Positions 1-5,483 are shown, numbered from the stretch's first letter. The stretch is DNA of 5,483 nucleotides from Desulfovibrio sp. (GCA_022837365.1 JALHHV010000352.1:1-5483); one strand, 5' to 3'. Numbers and translations: made by a program. Notes: a model not told the origin generated them from the sequence alone.

Positions 1-1311
1 CCGGTCCCAGGTGCCGTAGTGGGCGTTGTCCAGGTCCACCAGCACGTTGGAGGTGGTGCAGTCCGGGTTGGGGCGCACGCGGCCGTCGGGTTCCAGCAGG
101 GTGCGGTCGGACCACAGCACCAGCAGGTCGCTGCACCGCTTCACCGGCAGGAAGCGCTCGCGCCGGGTGACGATGGCCCGCGCCTTGGGGAACAGCGAAA
201 TGGCCGCGCCCATGGCCGTTTCCACCTGCCAGACCTTTTCCGAATGGGGGTCGCGCGGGTTCACGGTCTTGGGGTTGCGGATCATGGGCAGGCGCAGCAG
301 GCCGTGCCCGTCGATGTGGCGGCGCAGCGCGCGCAGGTCCAGCCAGATGTTGTTGGTGTTGAACAGTCCGTAGCGCACGATGTCCTGGAAGCGGGGCAGG
401 TCTTCGTCCGGGCACTGGGCCAGTTCGCGCAGCGCCAGCCCGCCGTCGCGCGAACGGGCCAGGTGCCCGCCCTTGCGGTCCGCCGGGGTGCGCGGCGCGC
501 ATTCCATCAGGAAAGGGATGTCCTCTTCCATGAGGTAGCCGAGGATGGCCGGGTCCAGCGTGGCGCCCAGGTTGTCGGCGTTGGAGATGAGCGCGTAGCG
601 GCGGCCCGATTCCAGCAGCCGGTCCAGGTGGCCGGAAAGGGCCAGCGCGGCGTAGATGTCGCCGTGGCCGGGCGGGTTCCATTCCAGTTCCGGGTTTTCC
701 GGGTACTCCACGGGCAGCAGCGTTGCCCGCGACACCTTGGGAAAGCGGTGCTGCAAGAAGGTGCCCGGCCTGCCGGTGTGTTGCAGGCCCAGCACGTCCA
801 GCGCGCGCAGGGTGTCCTGGTGGGTGGAAAAGCTGTTCATGAACAGCAGCGGCGAAGGCCCGCCGTGGGCGCGGCGCAGGTGTTCGGCCTGGCGCACGAT
901 GAGTTCGAGGAAGGTGGCCCCGTTCTTGGCGGGCAGCAGCGACTTGGCGTGGGTCATGCCCATGCTGGTGCCGAGGCCGCCGTTCAGCTTGATGCACGCC
1001 GCCTCGCGCAGGCGGGCGCGCCCGGTGGCGGCGTAGGGGGCCAGGTCGTCCAGCAGGGGCAGGTCGTCGCGCCCCACGGGCAGGATGTCCGATTCGGGGA
1101 TCAGGCCGGTGCTGCCGCAGGCCAGTTCTTCCAGGTATGAGGCGAACAGCGTCACCAGCGGCGAGGGCATTCCGGCGCGCGACATCTTGGCGGCAAAGGG
1201 TTGCAGGGGAGCGGTGCACACGCCGGCATCCGCGTCCGCATCGGGAATGCGGACGGGGGCGATGGTGGGGGCGGCGGGCCGGGTCAGCAGCTCGGGGCCG
1301 GAATGGGGCAT
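1..1311 (-). CDS. UTP-glucose-1-phosphate uridylyltransferase, eukaryote-type (UDPGP family), C-terminus outside window
   Basis: Makes UDP-glucose and pyrophosphate from UTP and glucose-1-phosphate in the cytoplasm, supplying glucosyl donor for polysaccharide and envelope glycans. The visible 437 residues carry the hallmark blocks of the UDPGP family (PF01704), not of bacterial GalU: the nucleotide-binding loop KLNGGLGTSMG (108-118) with the expected lysine K123, WNPPGHGDIYAAL (211-223), SNADNLGAT (243-251), the substrate-loop RTPADRKGGHLA (274-285), FNTNNIWLDL (317-326), NPKTVNPRD (346-354), QVETAMGAAISLF (362-374) and RFLPVKRCSDLL (386-397). The catalytic domain is therefore essentially complete; only the distal C-terminal part, normally a small beta-helix, lies beyond the left edge. 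The ATG at 1311 is preceded by GAGGT with a four-base spacer, which supports this start. The first ~45 residues are Pro/Ala-rich and poorly conserved. Family assignment is very secure; the preferred sugar is inferred from the family. Confidence 0.95.
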   Translation of the reverse strand, partial: MPHSGPELLTRPAAPTIAPVRIPDADADAGVCTAPLQPFAAKMSRAGMPSPLVTLFASYLEELACGSTGLIPESDILPVGRDDLPLLDDLAPYAATGRARLREAACIKLNGGLGTSMGMTHAKSLLPAKNGATFLELIVRQAEHLRRAHGGPSPLLFMNSFSTHQDTLRALDVLGLQHTGRPGTFLQHRFPKVSRATLLPVEYPENPELEWNPPGHGDIYAALALSGHLDRLLESGRRYALISNADNLGATLDPAILGYLMEEDIPFLMECAPRTPADRKGGHLARSRDGGLALRELAQCPDEDLPRFQDIVRYGLFNTNNIWLDLRALRRHIDGHGLLRLPMIRNPKTVNPRDPHSEKVWQVETAMGAAISLFPKARAIVTRRERFLPVKRCSDLLVLWSDRTLLEPDGRVRPNPDCTTSNVLVDLDNAHYGTWDR

Positions 1312-1385
1312 GGCAACCTCTGCAAAAGCGCTACGAAGGCATTCCGATGGCGCGCACGGCGGCGCGCCGAAGGGACGGGCATGCA

Positions 1386-1414
1386 AGAATGCACCAAATG
1401 TAGCATAACTTCAA
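1386..1414 (-). promoter_or_regulatory. Possible promoter of the UDP-glucose pyrophosphorylase gene
   Basis: Within the locally AT-richer part of the 1312-1608 gap, the minus strand reads TTGAAG (1414-1409), a 17-base spacer, and CATTCT (1391-1386). The -35 is a good sigma-70 match and the -10 is poor (3 of 6). A competing -10, TATGCT at 1407-1402, lacks a good -35. A start near 1380 would leave a leader of about 70 bases. A promoter is expected here because a strong terminator separates this gene from ubiD, but the exact boxes are uncertain. Confidence 0.27.
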
Positions 1415-1523
1415 GAAAAGGACAGCAGAAAAGGGGGGTTGCGCATGGCGAACCGGTGACGGCGGGGTGGCGGAACACGGCGCGCGGGCGAGAATGAGGA
1501 ATATTCGTAAATGGTTGCTGACG

Positions 1524-1560
1524 AAAAGGGGCGGCGCGGCAAACTGGCCGCCGCGCCGCC
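1524..1560 (-). terminator. Intrinsic terminator after the ubiD gene
   Basis: On the minus strand an 11-bp perfect, all-G/C stem (arms 1550-1560 and 1530-1540) encloses a 9-base loop and is followed at once by CCTTTTCG, giving a short U-run. It begins about 50 bases after the ubiD stop codon. Stem strength and position make it a convincing rho-independent terminator, and it implies that the next gene has its own promoter. Confidence 0.8.
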
Positions 1561-1608
1561 GGAATGCGCGGGATTGCGGGAAGAGGGGTGGGAAGAAGAG
1601 GCGAAAGA

Positions 1609-3379
1609 CTACAGGTACCCGTGCAGCGGGCCGCCAGGCGCGGCCAGCGCGTCCACGCGGCGCTCCACGTCCGGGTCGGTCTCCAGCGCCGGGGCGTGGA
1701 ACGACTTCAGCCGCGCGTCGATGAGCAGCGGGCCGGTGCACCCCCAGTGCTTGCAGTGGGTGAATTCGCCCGCGCCGTACATGTCGGTGGCCGGGTCCGA
1801 GCGGGTGAAGACCACCCACAGGAAGTTCTCCCAGTTGGCGGCGGTGAAGGCCGGGTCGTCCACCACCACGAACAGCGGCAGGCCGTCCAGCCCGCGCGCG
1901 TGGGCCAGCCGGGCGGCCAGGGCGTGCATGGCCGGATCGTGCTCGTCGCGCCTGGCGGTGTGCTTCGGCCCGCGCAGCACCACGACGCCCCGGCCGAACA
2001 GGCGCGGATCGCCGAACGCGCCGCCGCCCGCCCCGGCCATCTGATCGTCGTCCGTGCGAGCATCCAGCGGCAGGTCGCCGGGCAGGGTGTCGGCCAGTTG
2101 CCGCTTGCGCGGGCCCGCCGCCGCCCATACCAGCTTGGAGCCCTGGTTCAGGCTGATGCCGGTGTAGTCCAGGGTGTCGATGGTGGTGCGGGTGATGAAG
2201 TGCAGGTCGCGGGTGAAGTCGGTGCGCTCCAGCATGTGCGTGAAGAAGCCGGGAAAGTCGTGCGTGGACATGGAGGGCGCGTCCTCGTGGGCCATGATCA
2301 GTACGTACTTGGACAGGGAGGTCTGGGTGGTGCCCAGCAGGGCCATGCCGCAGGTGATCAGTTCCTGCGGCTGGCGTTCCCCGGCGTAGGGCACGTAGCG
2401 CGATGAAGTCGCCGAACACGGTGTCTTCCTGCGGGGGGCGGCCCACGGTGGTGAACGGCCAGATGGCGTCGGGGCGGTGGTGCACCGCGTCCACCCGCAG
2501 CACGGGGAAGTCGTGCGCCAGGCTGTAGTAGCCGAGGTGGTCGCCAAAGGGGCCTTCCGGCTTCTGGTACGGGGCGATGGTGCCGCTGATGCAGAAGTCG
2601 GCTTCCGCCAGAATGGGGAGGCCGCCGGGTCTGCGCACCATGGGGATGCGGAACCCCGCCAGCGCGCCCGCGAACAGGATTTCGGCGATGCCTTCCGGCA
2701 GGGGCATGACGGCGGACAGGGTCATGGACGGCGGCCCGCCCACGAAGACGTTGACCTTCAGCGGTTCGCCCCGGCGCAGGGCCTGGGCGTGGTGGTACCC
2801 GATGCCCCGGTGGATCTGGTAGTGCAGGCCCACCTCGCGGTCCTTCTCGTAGTCCGGGCCGTCCAGCTGCACGCGGTACATGCCGATGTTGGACTGCATG
2901 GGGCCGGGCGCGTCGGGGCTTTCGGTGTACACCTGCGGCAGGGTGACGTAGCCGCCGCCGTCCATGGGCCACGAGACGAGGCGCGGCAGGTCGCTGATGG
3001 CGCAGCGGTGGCGCAGCACCGGGCCGTCGGACACCGATTTCGGCAGCATGGACCACAGGGCGCGGGGCACCCCGGCGTAGCGCAGCGGATGGCGGAAGGC
3101 GTCGAACGGGTCCAGTTTCAGACGGAAAATGCCTTCCACGGCGCGCAATGTGTCGCGGAAGATGAATTTCGTGCGCTCCATGGTGCCGAACAGGTTGGCC
3201 AGCATGGGGAAGCGGCAGCCCCTGACCCGCGTGAACAGCATGGCGGGCGCGCCCGCGCGGTAGGCGCGGCGCTGGATGGCGGCGATTTCCAGGTTGGCGT
3301 CCACCTCCGCGTCGATGCGCACGAGGTGCTTGTGGCGTTCAAGGTCGGCGACGCAGGCGGAAAGATTGCGGTAGGTCAC
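1609..3379 (-). pseudogene. UbiD-family prenylated-FMN decarboxylase, broken by an internal deletion with frameshift
   Basis: UbiD enzymes use prenylated FMN (made by a UbiX partner, not seen here) for reversible decarboxylation of aromatic or unsaturated acids, for example in quinone biosynthesis. The N-terminal part (326 codons, 3379-2402) has the family landmarks: SNIGMYR (163-169) with metal ligand N164 and catalytic R169, H190 in QIHRG, E259 as a likely third ligand, and EGPFGDHLGYY (275-285) with acids E275 and D280, then GRPPQEDTVFGDFI. The C-terminal part (263 codons, 2400-1612, stop TAG) resumes in another frame with RYVPYAGERQPQELI and runs through FVVVDDPAFTAANWENFLW to the family-like GPLLIDARLKSFHAP. 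E. coli UbiD has roughly 35 residues between the corresponding blocks (from memory); here there are none. Start: GTG at 3379 has GAGGAA just upstream, whereas an in-frame ATG at 3415 has no ribosome site. Total length resembles the ~600-residue UbiD branch that includes a Helicobacter homologue. Substrate unknown. A sequencing or assembly error is the main alternative. Confidence 0.85.
2398..2404 (-). other. Deletion/frameshift junction inside ubiD
   Basis: The reading frame that encodes the catalytic half ends in ATC (Ile326, 2404-2402). One base later, at 2400, the Arg-Tyr-Val-Pro-Tyr block begins in a different frame. Because one base remains between the two conserved blocks, the missing segment must be 2 modulo 3 in length. 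No mobile element, target duplication or homopolymer slippery site is visible at the junction. Confidence 0.75.
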
Positions 3380-3382
3380 GGG

Positions 3383-3388
3383 TTCCTC
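3383..3388 (-). promoter_or_regulatory. Ribosome binding site fixing the GTG start of ubiD
   Basis: Minus-strand GAGGAA followed by CCC and then GTG at 3379. It favours the GTG over the upstream ATG at 3415, which has only C/G-rich sequence without a purine run before it. The protein from the GTG starts with MTYRNLSACVADLE, close to the usual UbiD N-terminus. Confidence 0.7.
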
Positions 3389-3469
3389 GTGCTGGCGGCG
3401 CGGTGGCGCATGCATGGTTCGCGCGGGCCGGGCGGAGTGGCCGGAACCGGCGGCGCGGCGGGATTCGGG

Positions 3470-3485
3470 AATGCGACAATGCGAC
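3470..3485. repeat. 8-bp direct repeat upstream of ubiD
   Basis: AATGCGAC occurs twice in perfect tandem (3470-3477 and 3478-3485), about 90 bases upstream of the ubiD start and within the 173-bp gap after the regulator gene. On the minus strand it reads as a doubled GTCGCATT. It could be a paired regulator half-site or a chance duplication. No convincing sigma-70 promoter was found in this gap (3380-3552). Confidence 0.5.
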
Positions 3486-3552
3486 AAGCCCGCCCGCGAC
3501 GCAAGCCCGGAATGGGGAGTGGATGGCCGGGGGAAGAACCGTGGGCGCGGCG

Positions 3553-4347
3553 TCAGTCCGTCTCCAGCCGGTAGCCCACGCCGCGCACCGTGCGCAGGCG
3601 GGTGCCGCCGGTGGGACTGTGGGAGCCGTGGGAGCCGGGGGAGCCCGGTGCGACCGTGCGCTCCAGCGTGCGCCGCAGGCGCGAGACCAGCACGTCCACT
3701 TGATGTGCCTGATGGGGCTGATGCGCCTGACGGGCATGGGAGTCCGCGCGCTGCACCACCGTTCCCGCCCGGCGCAGCAGCAGTTCCAGCAGCAGCCGTT
3801 CCTGCGGGTGCAGCGAGAGGGGCCGGAAGTCGCGGGTGGCGCGGCCTGTGGCCGGGTCGAACACGATGTCGCCCAGGGCCAGCACCCCGGCCGCCAGCGG
3901 CCCCCGGCCGGGGGGAGCCGCCAGCCCCGCCGCCCGTAGCGCGGCCACCAGCGCCCCGGCGGCGAACGGCGCGCGCAGCAGGCGGGCGGACGCGGGCAAT
4001 CCGGCGGCGCGCACGCGGCGCGACTCCTGCCGGGCCGTGCCGGTGTGCAGCAGGACCAATGGGGTGCCGGGCTGCAGCAGGACCAATGGGGTGCCGGGCG
4101 GGATGCCGGGCCGGATATCGGGAAGGACGGGGTGGGAAAACGGGGACATGTCGCGTGAAGGAGGCGGGGCCAGCAGGTCCAGGTCGGCCACCAGCGCGTC
4201 GGCATGCGGAACGGCCTGCACCCCCGCATCCGGCATGTTCGCGGATGCCGGGGGCAGTTCCACCACCAGCCGCAACCCGGCCTCGGCCAGGGTGTCGGTC
4301 ATCTGCGCGGCGATGCGCGCATCGGCGGTGCGGAGCAGGATCAGCAT
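3553..4347 (-). CDS. OmpR/PhoB-type response regulator with degenerate receiver domain and repeat-expanded DNA-binding domain
   Basis: Predicted DNA-binding transcription regulator of 264 residues. Residues 1-140 resemble a receiver fold: a beta strand MLILL (1-5), a central strand ALVADLDLL (51-59) with D55 as the only candidate phosphoacceptor, TPLVLLHTG (95-103), and RLLRAPF (122-128) in place of the usual lysine-proline-phenylalanine. The acidic pair normally following strand 1 is absent. Residues 156-262 are a winged helix: LGDIVFDPATGRATR, LSLHPQERLLLELLLRRAGTVVQRAD, the recognition helix VDVLVSRLRRTLE (217-229) and the wing RLRTVRGVGYRLE (250-262), which is typical of this class. The segments 204-216 and 235-243 are short tandem repeats. 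No histidine kinase is adjacent, so it looks like an orphan that may act without phosphorylation (inference). Start: ATG at 4347 fits the domain edge but has no clear ribosome site; a GTG at 4395 would add 16 unconserved residues. Target genes unknown. Confidence 0.8.
   Translation of the reverse strand: MLILLRTADARIAAQMTDTLAEAGLRLVVELPPASANMPDAGVQAVPHADALVADLDLLAPPPSRDMSPFSHPVLPDIRPGIPPGTPLVLLQPGTPLVLLHTGTARQESRRVRAAGLPASARLLRAPFAAGALVAALRAAGLAAPPGRGPLAAGVLALGDIVFDPATGRATRDFRPLSLHPQERLLLELLLRRAGTVVQRADSHARQAHQPHQAHQVDVLVSRLRRTLERTVAPGSPGSHGSHSPTGGTRLRTVRGVGYRLETD
3619..3645. repeat. Three 9-bp units encoding Gly-Ser-Pro/His
   Basis: Plus-strand units GTGGGAGCC, GTGGGAGCC and GGGGGAGCC in tandem. 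In the regulator's frame they encode GSP-GSH-GSH, placed between the recognition helix and the C-terminal wing, where this family normally has a short linker. Confidence 0.8.
3701..3736. repeat. Imperfect 9-bp repeats encoding a His/Gln/Ala tract
   Basis: About four degenerate 9-bp units beginning TGATG or TGACG. In the regulator's frame they encode AHQPHQAHQ and flanking residues, directly before the recognition helix VDVLVSRLRR. In ordinary OmpR-type proteins this position holds the helix and loop around a Val-Trp-Gly motif, which is not recognisable here. Confidence 0.65.
4046..4099. repeat. Perfect 27-bp tandem duplication in the regulator gene
   Basis: Two identical 27-bp copies, 4046-4072 and 4073-4099, with no spacer. 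The unit is in frame and duplicates GTPLVLL, which is the predicted fourth beta strand of the receiver domain (residues 85-91 and 94-100). The absence of any difference between the copies suggests a recent event. Confidence 0.95.
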
Positions 4348-4437
4348 GGGGTTTCGGGCGCGGCCATGGTGGTGGCATAGGTTGGGATACTGCACTGGCC
4401 GCGCGGTGTCGAGGGCGGCGGGCCGCGCCAGACCACA

Positions 4438-4469
4438 GGAGGGCCCCGGTGTGCATGCCGGAGCCCTCC
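4438..4469 (-). terminator. GC-rich hairpin after rubrerythrin, probable terminator
   Basis: Arms 4438-4449 and 4458-4469 pair over 12 positions with a single mismatch around an 8-base loop. It starts about 29 bases after the rubrerythrin stop codon. The sequence after the stem on the minus strand (TGTGGTCTGG) has only scattered T, so termination may be inefficient or factor-assisted. Confidence 0.5.
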
Positions 4470-4497
4470 GAAGGGACGCGCCGCTCGTACAGGGGAG

Positions 4498-4992
4498 CTA
4501 CGCCACCTTGTAGAACGCGGAGGCCGAGGCGTTGCAGATGGGGCACTTGTCGTCGTGCGGGCCTTCATGGGTGTAGCCGCACACGGAACAGACGTAGTAG
4601 TCCACGTCGGCCAGGGCGGCCGGGTTTTCCAGCGCCTTCTTGTAGAGGTTGGCGTGCACCTCTTCCACGGCGTTGGCCCAGCCGAAGTAGCGGGCGGGAA
4701 CCTTTTCGCCTTCGGCTTCCGCCTCGGCGATCATCTGCGGGTACATCTTGGTGAATTCGTAGGTTTCGCCCTCGATGGCGGACTTGAGGTTGTCGAGGGT
4801 GGAACCGATCTTGCCCGCGTTGCGCAGGTGGCCGTGGGCGTGGATGGTTTCCGCCTCGGCGGCGGCGCGGAACAGCTTGGCGACCTGCGGCAGACCTTCC
4901 TTGTCGGCCTGCTTGGCGAAGGCGAGGTACTTGCGGTTGGCCTGGGATTCGCCGGCAAAGGCCGCCATGATGTTCTCGTGGGTCTTGCTCAT
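4498..4992 (-). CDS. Rubrerythrin (diiron peroxidase with C-terminal rubredoxin domain)
   Basis: Cytoplasmic non-haem iron protein that reduces hydrogen peroxide to water with electrons from rubredoxin or NADH-linked partners, protecting anaerobes from oxygen exposure. The 164 residues show a four-helix ferritin-like domain (about 1-125) with the diiron ligand pattern: E15 in AGESQAN, E48xxH51 in EAETIHA, E76 and E79 in EGETYEF, and E110xxH113 in VEEVHA. The C-terminal rubredoxin-like domain has CxxC at 135-138 (CSVC) and at 150-153 (CPIC). No signal peptide is present and the length is usual for the compact rubrerythrin group. The ATG at 4992 has a strong AAAGGAG site (5006-5000) with a seven-base spacer. 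It stands alone, with its own leader and a downstream hairpin. A spaced palindrome just upstream may be an operator. Several rubrerythrins usually coexist in such genomes, so which paralogue this is cannot be told here. Confidence 0.96.
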   Translation of the reverse strand: MSKTHENIMAAFAGESQANRKYLAFAKQADKEGLPQVAKLFRAAAEAETIHAHGHLRNAGKIGSTLDNLKSAIEGETYEFTKMYPQMIAEAEAEGEKVPARYFGWANAVEEVHANLYKKALENPAALADVDYYVCSVCGYTHEGPHDDKCPICNASASAFYKVA

Positions 4993-5021
4993 CGATATGC
5001 TCCTTTGGTTGGGTTCCTTGT

Positions 5022-5036
5022 CAGGAACAATTCCTG
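5022..5036. promoter_or_regulatory. Perfect spaced palindrome in the rubrerythrin leader, candidate operator
   Basis: CAGGAA-CAA-TTCCTG is a perfect 6-3-6 inverted repeat, 30 bases upstream of the rubrerythrin start. A second, overlapping inverted repeat, GTTCC (5013-5017) and GGAAC (5024-5028), shares one arm, so three alternating half-sites lie in a row. It overlaps the predicted -10 region and transcription start, as expected of a repressor site. It does not resemble the PerR box or LexA consensus I know. It could also form a small RNA hairpin. Confidence 0.45.
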
Positions 5037-5063
5037 TTTAGCTTCCATCCATGGCCTTGTAAA
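5035..5063 (-). promoter_or_regulatory. Possible sigma-70 promoter of rubrerythrin
   Basis: Minus-strand TTTACA (5063-5058), five of six matches to the -35 consensus, a 17-base spacer, then TAAACA (5040-5035), three of six at -10. Upstream lies an AT-rich stretch (5064-5092) unlike the rest of the window, including the palindrome GAAATTTC (5074-5081), which could act as an UP-like element or a binding site. The weak -10 keeps the confidence modest. Confidence 0.4.
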
Positions 5064-5278
5064 GTGCTTTTTTGAAATTTCCCGAAAGAAATCGTCCCGG
5101 TCATACGGCATGACGCCGGGCGGGGAAGGCGCCCGCGTTGAAAACGGGAAACGGAGGCGCGGGCCGGTGGTGGCCGGGCGGCCGGAACTGCGCGGGCACG
5201 GGCGGGTGGGGCTGCGTTGCGGCTGATGGCGCGGACTTGACGAGGGCGCCCGCGAAGGCGTGCGGGAGCGCGACGGTT

Positions 5279-5483
5279 CTAGATGTCGGAGGCGGGGGCA
5301 GCGTCGGGCACGAATTCGGGGCGCAGGCGACCCCCCTTCAGCACCAGATGCGCCCGGAACCTCTTGCCCTGGCGCGAGGTGAAGTCCATGGCCTGCGCGG
5401 TGCGGCCGGTGGCCAGCAGTTCGCGCGCCGTGGGCTCGTCCAGTTCGCGGCCGAAGGTGGTGCGCCAGATGATGAACGGGCAG
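5279..5483 (-). CDS. C-terminal tail of a DNA topoisomerase III-like protein (N-terminus outside window)
   Basis: The last 67 codons of a minus-strand gene end at TAG (5281-5279). The visible protein begins CPFIIWRTTFGRELDE, continues with TARELLATGRTAQAMDFTSR, then QGKRFRAHLVLKGGRLRPEF, and ends in an acidic/alanine tail. This order (Cys-x-Phe-x-Ile-Trp, a gly-lys-type turn, a short helix ending in ELL..GRT, then a phenylalanine, a gly-lys turn and an F.A.L.L strand) matches the C-terminal repeat seen in type IA topoisomerase III proteins (Toprim_Crpt-like). Such enzymes pass single strands through each other to decatenate DNA; the catalytic Toprim and tyrosine domains would lie to the right of the window. 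Another protein carrying the same repeat cannot be excluded. No strong terminator follows; only a weak 5-bp stem lies at 5249-5266. Confidence 0.7.
   Translation of the reverse strand, partial: CPFIIWRTTFGRELDEPTARELLATGRTAQAMDFTSRQGKRFRAHLVLKGGRLRPEFVPDAAPASDI

Noticed and set aside
19..1140. Long plus-strand open frame of 373 codons
   Set aside because: It is antisense to the UDPGP gene, whose motifs are unmistakable. The Gln/Val/Gly-rich translation matches no family and is typical of a shadow frame in GC-rich DNA.
1383..1400. Sigma-54 promoter upstream of the UDPGP gene (minus-strand TTGGTGCATTCTTGCAT)
   Set aside because: The GG and GC dinucleotides are 9 bases apart in place of the strict 10, and the -24 element is otherwise weak.
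2395..2410. Programmed ribosomal frameshift joining the ubiD halves
   Set aside because: There is no slippery heptamer at the junction, and conserved residues are missing there, which points to a deletion and not recoding.
1331..4546. A single 1071-codon minus-strand gene
   Set aside because: Only the stretch 3379-2402 is recognisable protein (UbiD). The upstream part overlaps the regulator in another frame and the downstream part is the shifted frame of ubiD.
2477..4754. Plus-strand open frames of 365 and 446 codons over ubiD, the regulator and rubrerythrin
   Set aside because: They are antisense to well supported genes, are low in complexity (Arg/Ala/Pro/Gly) and cross several gene boundaries.
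5021..5104. Small minus-strand open frame of 27 codons in the rubrerythrin leader
   Set aside because: It has no clear ribosome site, spans the likely promoter, and its translation has no recognisable feature.
5131..5164. 7-bp stem (GCCCGCG / CGCGGGC) as terminator of the topoisomerase gene
   Set aside because: The 20-base loop and lack of a following T-run, in very GC-rich sequence, make it no better than chance.
1..5483. Defence island, CRISPR array, insertion sequence or other novel multi-gene system
   Set aside because: No spaced repeats, transposase fragments, terminal inverted repeats, nuclease or toxin-like genes were seen. The five genes are recognisable families without a shared theme.

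Overview
The window is very GC-rich and almost fully coding. All real genes lie on the minus strand. The gene content (a rubrerythrin of anaerobes, a UbiD-family decarboxylase of the long ~600-residue type, a eukaryote-type UDP-glucose pyrophosphorylase, a topoisomerase III-like C-terminus) and the base composition suggest an anaerobic sulfate reducer of the Desulfovibrio/Nitratidesulfovibrio group. That placement is inferred from protein character, not from a search.

In order of transcription (right to left): 5483-5279 is the C-terminal tail of a type IA topoisomerase III-like protein, running in from outside the window. 5278-4993 is an intergenic region with an AT-rich stretch, a possible promoter and a perfect spaced palindrome (5022-5036) just upstream of rubrerythrin. 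4992-4498 is an intact 164-residue rubrerythrin with all expected metal ligands, followed by a GC-rich hairpin. 4347-3553 is an unusual OmpR/PhoB-type regulator with a degenerate receiver domain and three separate short tandem repeats, one of them a perfect 27-bp duplication. 3379-1609 is a UbiD-family decarboxylase gene in two frames: an N-terminal part (326 codons) with the complete catalytic triad, and a C-terminal part (263 codons) in another frame. The join falls near 2401, where a segment of roughly 35-45 residues expected in this family is missing, so it looks like an internal deletion that also shifted the frame. A strong intrinsic terminator (1524-1560) follows it. 1311-1 is the first 437 codons of a eukaryote-type UTP-glucose-1-phosphate uridylyltransferase that runs off the left edge.

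The genes do not form an obvious pathway. They are spaced by about 150-300 bp, several with their own terminator or leader, so they look like independent units rather than one operon. Rubrerythrin serves peroxide defence, UbiD (if it worked) an aromatic-acid or quinone-precursor decarboxylation, and the pyrophosphorylase UDP-glucose supply for glycans. No CRISPR array, tRNA, rRNA, insertion sequence or convincing new multi-gene system is visible. The points most worth checking are the broken ubiD gene, the repeat-laden pseudo-receiver regulator, and the palindromic leader of rubrerythrin.
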